Below, one piece after another: positions 41,232 to 47,939 of a stretch of DNA of 53,112 nt. The position numbers and the translations under genes are program-made. Positions within the stretch are counted from its first letter, which is position 1, and every line of letters starts with the position of its first letter. The notes under the pieces were generated by a model, which ran no database searches, had not been told where the DNA came from, and was given only the letters and a program-made list of their open reading frames with translations. The stretch is from Alphaproteobacteria bacterium. Lineage in GTDB: Bacteria > Pseudomonadota > Alphaproteobacteria > CACIAM-22H2. The DNA lies in NCBI GenBank assembly GCA_016793165.1, contig JAEULA010000077.1:1-53112 (forward strand), read 5' to 3'.

Positions 41232-42362
41232 ATGAACGCTCAACCCCACCGCCAGCGCGGGGTCCGGTGCATGATGATGCGCGGGGGGACGTCGAAGGGG
41301 GCGTATTTCCTCGCGGAGGATCTTCCTTCGGATGTCGCGGCGCGCGACCGGATCCTGCTGTCGATCCTCGGCTCGCCCGATCCGCGCCAGGTCGACGGCA
41401 TCGGCGGCGCGCATCCGCTGACCAGCAAGGTGGCGGTCGTCTCGCGCTCGACCGCGCCCGGCTGCGACATCGACTTCCTCTTCGCCCAGGTCCTCGTCGA
41501 CAAGGCGCAGGTCGACACCACGCCCAACTGCGGCAACATCCTGGCCGGCGTGGCGCCGTTCGCGATCGAGCGCGGCCTGGTGCGCGCCGGCGATCCGACG
41601 ACCCGGGTCAAGGTCCGCACGATCAACACCGGCACGATCGCCGAGCTCCTCGTCGAGACGCCGGGCGGCGAAGTGAACTACGAGGGCGACGCGCGCATCG
41701 ACGGCGTGCCCGGGACCGCCGCCCCCATCGCCATCGACTTCCTCGACGCCGCCGGTTCGGTCTGCGGCGCCCTGCTCCCCACGGGCAACGCGGTCGATCG
41801 CGTCGAGGGCGTCGACGTGACGCTGATCGACAACGGCATGCCGGTGATCGTGATGGATGCCCGCGCTGTGGGCCGCACCGGCCACGAGCCGCGCGACCAG
41901 CTGCAGAACGACGCCGAGCTCAAGGCGCGCATCGAGCGGATCCGGCTCGCCGCCGGCCCACTGATGCGGCTGGGCGACGTCGCGAAGAAAGTCGTGCCGA
42001 AGATCGCGCTGGTGGCGCCCCCGGCCGCGGGCGGCCACCTAAGCACGCGCAGCTTCATCCCGCACGAATGCCATGCCTCGATCGGCGTCTTCGCGGCGGT
42101 CACGGTGGCGACGGCCTGCGTGCTCCCCGGCTCCCCGGCTTCCGCGATCGCCCGCGTGCCGCCCGGGCGCGTGAAGACACTGTCGGTCGAGCATCCGACC
42201 GGCGAGTTCAGCGTGCGGCTCGAGGTCGGCGGCACCGCCGACCGGCCGGTCGTCGAGCGCGCCGGCCTGCTGCGCACCGCACGCCTCCTCTTCGACGGTG
42301 TCGCCTACATGCGCGATACCGCGTTCTCCGCACCCAAGCAGGACAAGCAAGATGCCGCCTGA
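41232..42362 (+). CDS. galD: 4-oxalomesaconate tautomerase (PrpF family)
   Basis: This 376-residue enzyme converts the keto form of 4-oxalomesaconate to the enol form in gallate/protocatechuate meta-cleavage. It is a PrpF-family protein with two diaminopimelate-epimerase-like halves. 'CMMMRGGTSKGAYF' opens the protein, 'TTPNCGNILAGVAPFAIERGL' carries Cys100 as the candidate catalytic residue, and 'HECHASIGVFAAVTVA' provides the second site. Other PrpF proteins isomerise methylaconitate, but the galB gene overlapping by 11 bases makes GalD the best call. The ribosome site is weak (AAGG at moderate distance). Confidence 0.87.
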   Translation: MNAQPHRQRGVRCMMMRGGTSKGAYFLAEDLPSDVAARDRILLSILGSPDPRQVDGIGGAHPLTSKVAVVSRSTAPGCDIDFLFAQVLVDKAQVDTTPNCGNILAGVAPFAIERGLVRAGDPTTRVKVRTINTGTIAELLVETPGGEVNYEGDARIDGVPGTAAPIAIDFLDAAGSVCGALLPTGNAVDRVEGVDVTLIDNGMPVIVMDARAVGRTGHEPRDQLQNDAELKARIERIRLAAGPLMRLGDVAKKVVPKIALVAPPAAGGHLSTRSFIPHECHASIGVFAAVTVATACVLPGSPASAIARVPPGRVKTLSVEHPTGEFSVRLEVGGTADRPVVERAGLLRTARLLFDGVAYMRDTAFSAPKQDKQDAA

Positions 42363-43080
42363 CTCCAAACCGACCGGTCTCGTCGTCTCCGCCCACCCCG
42401 GCGACTTCGTCTGGCGCGCCGCCGGCGCGATCGCCCTGCACGTTAAGAAAGGCTATCGCGTCAAGATCGTCTGCCTCGCCTATGGCGAACGCGGCGAGAG
42501 CCAGTGGGCGTGGAAGAAGGCCGGCGTCACGATGGCCGAGGTCAAGGCGCAGCGGCACGCGGAGGCGCAGCGCGCCGCCGAGGTGCTGGGCGCCGAGATC
42601 GAATTCTTCGACGCCGGCGACTATCCGCTGAAGCTGACCGAGGCGATGCTCGACCGCCTCGTCGACATCTACCGCGAGGTGAAGCCCAGCTTCGTCCTGA
42701 CCCACGCCCTCGAGGACCCGTACAACGGCGACCATCCCGAGGCCGCGCGCTTCGCACAAGAGGCGCGCGTGATCGCGCAGGCGGCCGGCCACAAGCCCGA
42801 TCCCGAACGCAGCTACGCCGCCCCGCCGGTCTTCCTGTTCGAGCCGCACCAGCCCGAGCAATGCAACTTCAAGCCCAACGTGATCCTCAACATCGACGAG
42901 GTCTGGGAGACCAAGCGCAAGGCCTTCGAGGTGCTCGCCGCGCAGAAGCACCTCTGGGAGTACTACACGCGCGTGGCACTCAACCGCGGCATGCAGGGTG
43001 GCCGGAACTCCGGCCGCGCCATGACCTACGGCGAGGCGTATCAGCGCCTGTTCCCGACGATACTCGACGAGCTGAAGTGA
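42352..43080 (+). CDS. galB: 4-oxalomesaconate hydratase (LmbE/PIG-L fold)
   Basis: This 242-residue protein has the fold of LmbE-type zinc deacetylases but matches the GalB branch, which hydrates enol 4-oxalomesaconate to 4-carboxy-4-hydroxy-2-oxoadipate. Key landmarks are 'VSAHPGDFVWRAAGAIALH', 'CLAYGERGES' and 'DPYNGDHPEAARFAQEARV'; the usual deacetylase motif AHPDDE is changed to AHPGDF, as in GalB-like proteins. Zinc ligands would be the first histidine and HP in 'GDHPEA'. The ATG lies inside the 3' end of galD (11-base overlap), so expression is coupled. Confidence 0.88.
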   Translation: MPPDSKPTGLVVSAHPGDFVWRAAGAIALHVKKGYRVKIVCLAYGERGESQWAWKKAGVTMAEVKAQRHAEAQRAAEVLGAEIEFFDAGDYPLKLTEAMLDRLVDIYREVKPSFVLTHALEDPYNGDHPEAARFAQEARVIAQAAGHKPDPERSYAAPPVFLFEPHQPEQCNFKPNVILNIDEVWETKRKAFEVLAAQKHLWEYYTRVALNRGMQGGRNSGRAMTYGEAYQRLFPTILDELK

Positions 43081-43387
43081 TCGACGGGGACGAGCGTCCA
43101 CAGCTCCGCCTCGTGCTGCGCTTGCACTTGCAGACCGCCCCCCGCGAATGAGGGCGACGGGTGCCGCGCAACGGAGCCAGGGGAAGCGTCGTGCCGTCGC
43201 ACCATCCGACCTCGTCCTCTCGTCGATCGCGCTCCGCTCCGTCGGCTCGGGCGCGAGCCGCCATGATTCCCGAGGGACGCCGGGACCGCACCCGGGCAGC
43301 TCGGGAATCCGCCGCCTGCGACTACCCTGACCCGGCACGCGGCCAAGTCTACACTGAGCCCCCTTTCCCAATCCGCGGACGAAGACC
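43081..43387. other. Spacer containing a decayed palindromic-repeat half
   Basis: This 307-base gap after galB has no gene. Positions 43137-43186 match one half of the palindromic element seen at 47253-47306, with several substitutions; that part is entered separately. The rest shows no clear promoter or hairpin. The small gene downstream probably has its own promoter or relies on readthrough. Confidence 0.5.
43137..43186. repeat. Degenerate half-copy of the palindromic element
   Basis: The order CCC-CGAATGAGGGCGACGG, then GCCGCGCA-CGG-GCCAGGGGAAG, parallels the right half of the element ending at 47306. Several positions differ and the opposite arm is missing. It is best read as an old remnant of the same family. 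Confidence 0.6.
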
Positions 43388-43816
43388 ATGCACAGCATTC
43401 CCACGCTCGGTCACGACGACGCCCATCACGCCATCGAGGCGATCCGCAAGGCGAGCGCGGCGCGCAAGCAGCCCGTCGTGATCGCGGTCGCGGACTCGCA
43501 TGGCGAGGCGATCGCGCTGCTGCGCATGGACGGCGCGGCCTACAGCTCGGTCAACGTCGTGCTCAACAAGGCCTTCACCGCCGCGCGGCTCAAGCGCCCG
43601 ACCAGCCTGATCGGCCGCAACGTGCGCCACCCCGAGACCGGCTTCGACATCAGCTTCTACGGCGATGCGCGCTATGTCGGCTTCGGCGGCGGCCTGCCGG
43701 TGATCGTCGACGGCCTGACCCTCGGCTCCGTCGCGGTCAGCGGCCTGACCCAGGCCGAGGACGAGGAACTCGCCGCGCTCGGCATCGACGCGATCGTCGC
43801 CCACGCCAAGAAGTGA
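43388..43816 (+). CDS. GlcG/HbpS-family protein
   Basis: This 142-residue protein belongs to the GlcG/HbpS fold. The landmarks are 'DAHHAIEAIRKASAARKQPVVIAVAD', 'LLRMDGAAYSSVNVVLNKAFTAARL' (both in parts) and 'GGGLPVIVDGLTLGSVAVSG'. Functions in the family include heme binding and unknown roles in glycolate and aromatic catabolic operons. There is no signal peptide, so it is cytoplasmic. It lies downstream of galB in the same direction after a 307-base gap and converges with the ThuA gene. Confidence 0.87.
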   Translation: MHSIPTLGHDDAHHAIEAIRKASAARKQPVVIAVADSHGEAIALLRMDGAAYSSVNVVLNKAFTAARLKRPTSLIGRNVRHPETGFDISFYGDARYVGFGGGLPVIVDGLTLGSVAVSGLTQAEDEELAALGIDAIVAHAKK

Positions 43817-43855
43817 CGCAGGCCACGAACGCGTCGACGGGGAGGGGAGCGGCGG

Positions 43856-44500
43856 CTAACGCGCCGCCCAGTTCAGGCCGCGGCGCAGGATCGTGGCGGC
43901 CTGGGGGACGTCGTCGTACTCGTGGGCGTTGTGGCCCAGCGACGAGTAGAAGACGCGGCCCGCGCCGTAGCGCTTCTTCCAGACCACCGGCATGACGATC
44001 CCCTTGGTCCAAGGCGCGTGGTCGGCGACGAAGGTCGTCGTCGCCAGCACCTCGATGCCCGGATCGACATGCATGAAATACTGCTCGGAGCGGTAGGCGA
44101 AACCCGCGACGCCCTGCATCACCGGGTCGTCGGGCTTCGTCACGTCGACGCGGTAGTCGATGATGCCGCCGGGATGGGCCACCCATTGGCCGCCGCACAT
44201 GAACTGGTACTCGACCGCATCGCGGAACGCGTCGCACATGCCGCCGTGATGGCCGGCCAGTCCGACGCCACCGCGAACCGCGGCGCAGAGATTGGCCGCC
44301 TCGGGCTTCTCGATCCGCGACATCGTCATCAGCGGCACGATCAGGCTGTAGCCCGCGATCTCGGGGTCGGCGAAGGCCGCGGTCGACGTCTCCATGCGGA
44401 CGTCGAAGCCGTCCTCGACCAGCCAGCGCTTGTAGAATGCCGCGAACTTCTCCGGCTCGTGCCCGTGCCAGCCGCCGTATACGACCATCGCCTTGCGCAT
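43856..44500 (-). CDS. ThuA-like protein
   Basis: This 214-residue protein has the ThuA (trehalose utilisation) class-I glutamine-amidotransferase-like fold. 'VYGGWHGHEPEKFAAFYKRWL' starts the domain, and 'GVGLAGHHGGMCDAFRD' and 'EQYFMHVDPGIEVL' are conserved landmarks; a catalytic cysteine triad is not preserved. ThuA proteins act in sugar and polyol catabolism involving keto-sugars. It is the last gene of the minus-strand operon with a GMC dehydrogenase, 20 bases after the AllA-like gene. That setting supports a role in metabolising an oxidised sugar or polyol. Confidence 0.85.
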   Translation of the reverse strand: MRKAMVVYGGWHGHEPEKFAAFYKRWLVEDGFDVRMETSTAAFADPEIAGYSLIVPLMTMSRIEKPEAANLCAAVRGGVGLAGHHGGMCDAFRDAVEYQFMCGGQWVAHPGGIIDYRVDVTKPDDPVMQGVAGFAYRSEQYFMHVDPGIEVLATTTFVADHAPWTKGIVMPVVWKKRYGAGRVFYSSLGHNAHEYDDVPQAATILRRGLNWAAR

Positions 44501-44520
44501 CGCTTCGTCTCCCAGACGGT

Positions 44521-45078
44521 TCAGGCCTCGACTCGAAAGGTGAGCCCCAGCCGCATCGCCAAATCGCGCTTCTCCAGGTCGGGGCCGGTGGCCTCGTTGC
44601 CCTGGTCGGTCTGCAGGTCGCGCGCCGTCTCGTGGCGCAGCAGCACCACGATCTCGGTGTCGTCCTCCAGTGCCAGCGGGAATTCGTGCCATGTGCCGAG
44701 ATGCAGCGCCACGCCCTGCGTTCCGCCGAAGCGCAACGCGACGACGGTGGCAGGATCGGGGAGCGGCGCCTCGCCGGGCGGCGCAAGGATCATCACGAAG
44801 GGCCTCGCGCCCAGGGGAATGAAGGCCTGCGTGTGCTTGGGATGGCGCTCGAGCCAGCTCGCGACCAGCGGCCGGCGCTTCAACCGCGCGACCGAGAGCT
44901 CGATCTGCGCGTCGTTCACCAGCCTGGCGGGCTTCCGGATTTCGACCGCGTCGCCGTAGAAGCGCGAGCGCAGCGGCGGCACGCGTGCATCGGTCGCGAT
45001 AAGCATGCCGAAGGGCGCGACCGTCTCGGGCGTGGCGTCGACCAGCGGCAACGGGCGCGTCCTGACCATCGCGCTCAC
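44521..45078 (-). CDS. AllA-like protein (ureidoglycolate lyase family)
   Basis: This 185-residue cupin-fold protein resembles ureidoglycolate lyase, which splits ureidoglycolate to glyoxylate and urea. Matching landmarks are 'ASWLERHPKHTQAFIPLGARPF' (in parts), 'VMILAPPGEAP' and 'GVALHLGTWHEFPLAL', which hold the candidate active-site histidines. No other ureide genes (allC, allB, ureases) are present and it sits in an oxidoreductase operon, so the substrate may be a different 2-hydroxy or ureido acid. The GTG at 45078 overlaps the previous stop (GTGA). Confidence 0.8.
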   Translation of the reverse strand: MSAMVRTRPLPLVDATPETVAPFGMLIATDARVPPLRSRFYGDAVEIRKPARLVNDAQIELSVARLKRRPLVASWLERHPKHTQAFIPLGARPFVMILAPPGEAPLPDPATVVALRFGGTQGVALHLGTWHEFPLALEDDTEIVVLLRHETARDLQTDQGNEATGPDLEKRDLAMRLGLTFRVEA

Positions 45079-45491
45079 GCGGGGCGCCAGAAAGGCGCGC
45101 GCTTCTTCTGCGTCTCGAGCAGGCGCTCGTCGAAGGGCTCGAGCTCGTAGCCCAGCGGCTGCGGCGGCCGGTTGGCATAGCCGGTCTCGCGCTCGACCAC
45201 CGTGCGCACGCGCGGCGCGATGTAGTAGGCCGTGTAGGCGAGCGTCACCAGGCGCTCGAAGTCCGCGGCATGCGCCGCCTCGATCGCGCGCAGCATCGCC
45301 TCCCGCCCGGCGGCATCGGCGGTCGCGAAGCCCGGCGGCAGCGCGGCGAGCACGGCGTCGATCCGGCCGTCGGGATCGCCGTCGCGATCGGCGCGGACCG
45401 CGGCGGCGAGATCGACGTCGTGCGCCGGGGGCCAGGGGCCGTCGCCGGGAAGCAGCGTGTCGAGCACGAGGGCGAGCAGATCGGGGGTCAT
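45075..45491 (-). CDS. Small subunit associated with GMC dehydrogenase (gluconate 2-dehydrogenase subunit 3-like)
   Basis: This 138-residue protein begins 'MTPDLLALVLDTLLPGDGPWPPAHDVDLAAAV', a helical start with the 'LLPGD' pattern seen in gluconate 2-dehydrogenase subunit 3-like proteins (quoted in parts). It lacks the usual Tat signal, so it may stay cytoplasmic. It overlaps both the GMC gene upstream and the AllA-like gene downstream by four bases. In relatives the small subunit binds the GMC flavoprotein and helps its maturation or export; absence of a signal here is notable. The family call is moderate. Confidence 0.65.
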   Translation of the reverse strand: MTPDLLALVLDTLLPGDGPWPPAHDVDLAAAVRADRDGDPDGRIDAVLAALPPGFATADAAGREAMLRAIEAAHAADFERLVTLAYTAYYIAPRVRTVVERETGYANRPPQPLGYELEPFDERLLETQKKRAPFWRPA

Positions 45492-47110
45492 GGCTTGAGC
45501 GTCCTCAGCATGGCATCGGCGGCGCGCAACGCGAAAGCCTGGATCGTGGGCGTCGGGTTCACCGCGCCGGAGGTCGGGAAGACGCTGCCGTCGACGATCC
45601 AGAGATTCCCGACCCCGTGCGCGCGCCCCTGCGCATCGACGACCGAGCCGGCCGGATCGGTGCCGGCGCGCGCCGTGCCCAGGAAATGGAATCCCGCGGC
45701 GCGGCTCAGCGGATTGACGACCACGTCGCGCGCGCCCGCGGCATGCAGAGCCTCGCGCGCACGCTCGATGCCGAAGGCGAGCAGCCGGCGGCTGTTCTCG
45801 CCGACGCGATAGGCGAGCCGGGCGAGCGGCATGCCGGCGACGTCGCGGCGCCCCGGATCGAGCGTCACGCGATTGTCCGGCTCGGGCAGGTCCTCGACCG
45901 TGACGGTGAGCGTGACGCTGCGCGCGAACTGGCGCTTGAACTCGGCGTGATGGTCGCGACCCCAAGGCAGCCGGGCCATGTAGCCGCCGAGCGCGGTCGC
46001 GACCGGTCCGGAGCCGCGCAGCATCTGCAGCTGCAGCCCGCGCACCGCGCCGCGCGACCGGTCGGTCTCGTAGAACTCCTGGCAGTAGAGCGCGCTGGCG
46101 AACGGGCCCTTGTGGCCGTCGAGGCGCTCGTCGAACACGCCGGTCACGATCGCCGTGGGATGGTGCATGAGGTTGCGGCCGACGAGACCGGTGCCGTTCG
46201 CGAGGCCGTCGGGATGGTCGCGATCCGGCGAGGCGAGCAGCAGCCGCGCCGTGCCCATGCCGTTGGCCGCCAGCACGACGTGATCGGCCTCGAGGCGGCG
46301 CTCGGTGCCGTCGGCCTCGCGATAGACGATCACCGCGGCGCGGCGTCCCCGGTCGGCGGTCGCGATACGCGTCACGCGCACGCCGGTGACCAGCCGCGCC
46401 CCCGCCGCGATCGCTGCGGGCCAATAGGTGTTGTCGACGCTCGCGCGCGCGCCGCGCAGGCAGCCGACGCCGCAGGGGCCGCAATTGTTGCAGGACGCAC
46501 GGCCGGGCCGCGCGCGCGTCAGGATCGCGGCGTCGGACGGCCACCAGTGCCAGCCGAGGCGCTCGAAGCCGGTCACGAGGCGCAGGCCGCCGGGGCCGAG
46601 CGGCAGCGGCGGGTCGCGCTCGGCGTGGCGCGGCGGATTCCCCGGATCGCCGAGGAGGCCCGCGACGCCCATGATCGAATCGTTGAGATCGTAGTAGGGC
46701 TCGAGATCGGCGTAGCCCAGCGGCCAGTCCTCTCCCACGCCGTCGAGCGAGCGCACGCGGAAATCCGAGGGGCGCAGCCGCGGGAAATGCGCGCCCCAGC
46801 GCAGCAACCCGCCGCCCACGCCGTTGAAGAGAGCGGGCTGGATCTCCGTGTCGTCGTCGACGACGGGATCGTCGGCGGGGCCGCGGCGGATGTTCGGGTT
46901 GGCGTTGAAGCGCGTCTGCAGCGCGCGCTCCCAGTCGTGGCCCAGGCTCGGACTCTTCGACTGGTCGAGCCAGTCGCCGCGCTCCAGGCAGACGACGTCG
47001 ACGCCGGCGGTCGCGAGCCGCCACGCGACCGCGGCACCGGAAGCGCCGGCGCCAACGATGGCGACGGTGGCGCCGGTGACGACGGTGGCGCCCGTGATGG
47101 GCGCGGTCAC
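45488..47110 (-). CDS. GMC-family FAD dehydrogenase with a cysteine-rich (probable Fe-S) motif
   Basis: This 540-residue flavoprotein oxidises an alcohol or sugar hydroxyl. The FAD motif is VAIVGAGASGAAVAWRLA near residue 16, and the C-terminal 'GSVFPTSGAVNPTPTIQAFALRAAD' closes the site with the conserved Asn; the catalytic His is probably in 'AGFHFLGTARAG'. A CxxCxxCxxxC cluster occurs at Cys207, Cys210, Cys213 and Cys217. In FAD glucose dehydrogenase-type relatives a similar motif binds an iron-sulfur cluster for electron exit, so this is a dehydrogenase rather than an oxidase. Translation starts at a GTG, and its GGGGAGAG ribosome site is formed by the end of the palindromic repeat. Confidence 0.87.
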   Translation of the reverse strand: MTAPITGATVVTGATVAIVGAGASGAAVAWRLATAGVDVVCLERGDWLDQSKSPSLGHDWERALQTRFNANPNIRRGPADDPVVDDDTEIQPALFNGVGGGLLRWGAHFPRLRPSDFRVRSLDGVGEDWPLGYADLEPYYDLNDSIMGVAGLLGDPGNPPRHAERDPPLPLGPGGLRLVTGFERLGWHWWPSDAAILTRARPGRASCNNCGPCGVGCLRGARASVDNTYWPAAIAAGARLVTGVRVTRIATADRGRRAAVIVYREADGTERRLEADHVVLAANGMGTARLLLASPDRDHPDGLANGTGLVGRNLMHHPTAIVTGVFDERLDGHKGPFASALYCQEFYETDRSRGAVRGLQLQMLRGSGPVATALGGYMARLPWGRDHHAEFKRQFARSVTLTVTVEDLPEPDNRVTLDPGRRDVAGMPLARLAYRVGENSRRLLAFGIERAREALHAAGARDVVVNPLSRAAGFHFLGTARAGTDPAGSVVDAQGRAHGVGNLWIVDGSVFPTSGAVNPTPTIQAFALRAADAMLRTLKP

Positions 47111-47112
47111 GA

Positions 47113-47306
47113 CTCTCCCCCTGGCGCGCTTCGCGCGCCTGTGCCCCTCATTCGAGGGGGACGGTCGCCAAGGTTCATCCTCGGCGCCCGGCGTCCCGCG
47201 ATCGCGCAGAGCGATCGCAAGGGAAAACTCGCATCGCGATCGCGAGTCCCCACCGTCCCCCTCGAATGAGGGGGACAGTCGCCGCGCAGCGGCGCCAGGG
47301 GGAGAG
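47113..47306. repeat. Long intergenic inverted repeat (palindromic element, copy 2)
   Basis: The arms include 47139-47164 and 47253-47278, nearly perfect reverse complements around the core CCTCATTCGAGGGGGACGG. They extend outward to CTCTCCCCCTGGCGC on the left and GGCGCCAGGGGGAGAG on the right. The interior has its own GCGATCGC-rich dyads. The same outer and core sequences occur in copy 1 at 6304-6455. It fills the gap between the GMC gene and the CMD-like gene, both on the minus strand. Confidence 0.82.
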
Positions 47307-47315
47307 TTCCGCGAG

Positions 47316-47747
47316 TCACTTCCGCTTCTTCGCCGCCTTCTTCTTCACGCTCGGCACCTTCTGCGGCACCCAGCCCTTGCCGGCCTTCATCTCGCGCAGG
47401 ACCTTGCAGGCGGCCTCGAAGCTCGGGATGCCGGCGGGCAGGCCGGCGAGGAAGGCGGCCTCGTAGACCTCTTCCCAGGTGGCGCCGTTCTTGATCGCGC
47501 GCGCGGCCGCCCACTCGATGCCTTCGCGGTCGCCCTTCACCGCGGTCGTGATGCCGACCATCACCAGAAAGCGCGTCTTGAGATCCAGCGCGCGCCCCTC
47601 CTGCGGCCCGAAGATCACGTAGGACGCCAGCGCGCCGTAGCGCTTGAGGAATTCGGGATTGGTCTCGGCGAGCACCTCGTGCAGCGGCAGAGTGTAACCG
47701 CGCACCTTGCGGATCTCGTCGAGCGCCTTCTTGCCTTCGGGGGTCAT
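47316..47747 (-). CDS. Carboxymuconolactone decarboxylase-family protein
   Basis: This 143-residue, all-helical protein matches the CMD/AhpD superfamily: 'LDLKTRFLVMVGITTAVKG' and 'GATWEEVYEAAFLAGLPAGIPSFEAA' (in parts). The CxxC pair of AhpD-type peroxidase partners is absent, with a single cysteine present, so a redox role is unlikely and a decarboxylase or lyase-like role is possible. A lysine-rich tail (KKKAAKKRK) ends the protein and is unusual. A hairpin separates it from the OYE gene upstream, but the direction is shared. Confidence 0.83.
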   Translation of the reverse strand: MTPEGKKALDEIRKVRGYTLPLHEVLAETNPEFLKRYGALASYVIFGPQEGRALDLKTRFLVMVGITTAVKGDREGIEWAAARAIKNGATWEEVYEAAFLAGLPAGIPSFEAACKVLREMKAGKGWVPQKVPSVKKKAAKKRK

Positions 47748-47872
47748 GATCGTCTCCTGGGTTGTTGCCGTGCTGGTGGCGCGGACCTCGCGCCGATCTT
47801 CGCCCGGTCGCCGCGCTGCGCGGGAGTGGAGCCTTGTCGCACCCGGAACAACCTTGGTTCGAAGCGCAACGC

Positions 47873-47908
47873 CTCCCCTTGCCCCGGAGCGAAGCGGCCG
47901 GGGAAGGA
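47873..47908 (-). terminator. Hairpin after the OYE gene
   Basis: CCTTGCCCCGG and CCGGGGAAGG pair with one bulged base around a short loop, 32-67 bases beyond the OYE stop. No T-tract follows. Sequence of this type is common between genes in GC-rich Proteobacteria and may be a terminator or a small repeat. Confidence 0.4.
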
Positions 47909-47939
47909 TCGGGTGAGGGCACGGCCGAATGCGTTCGCG

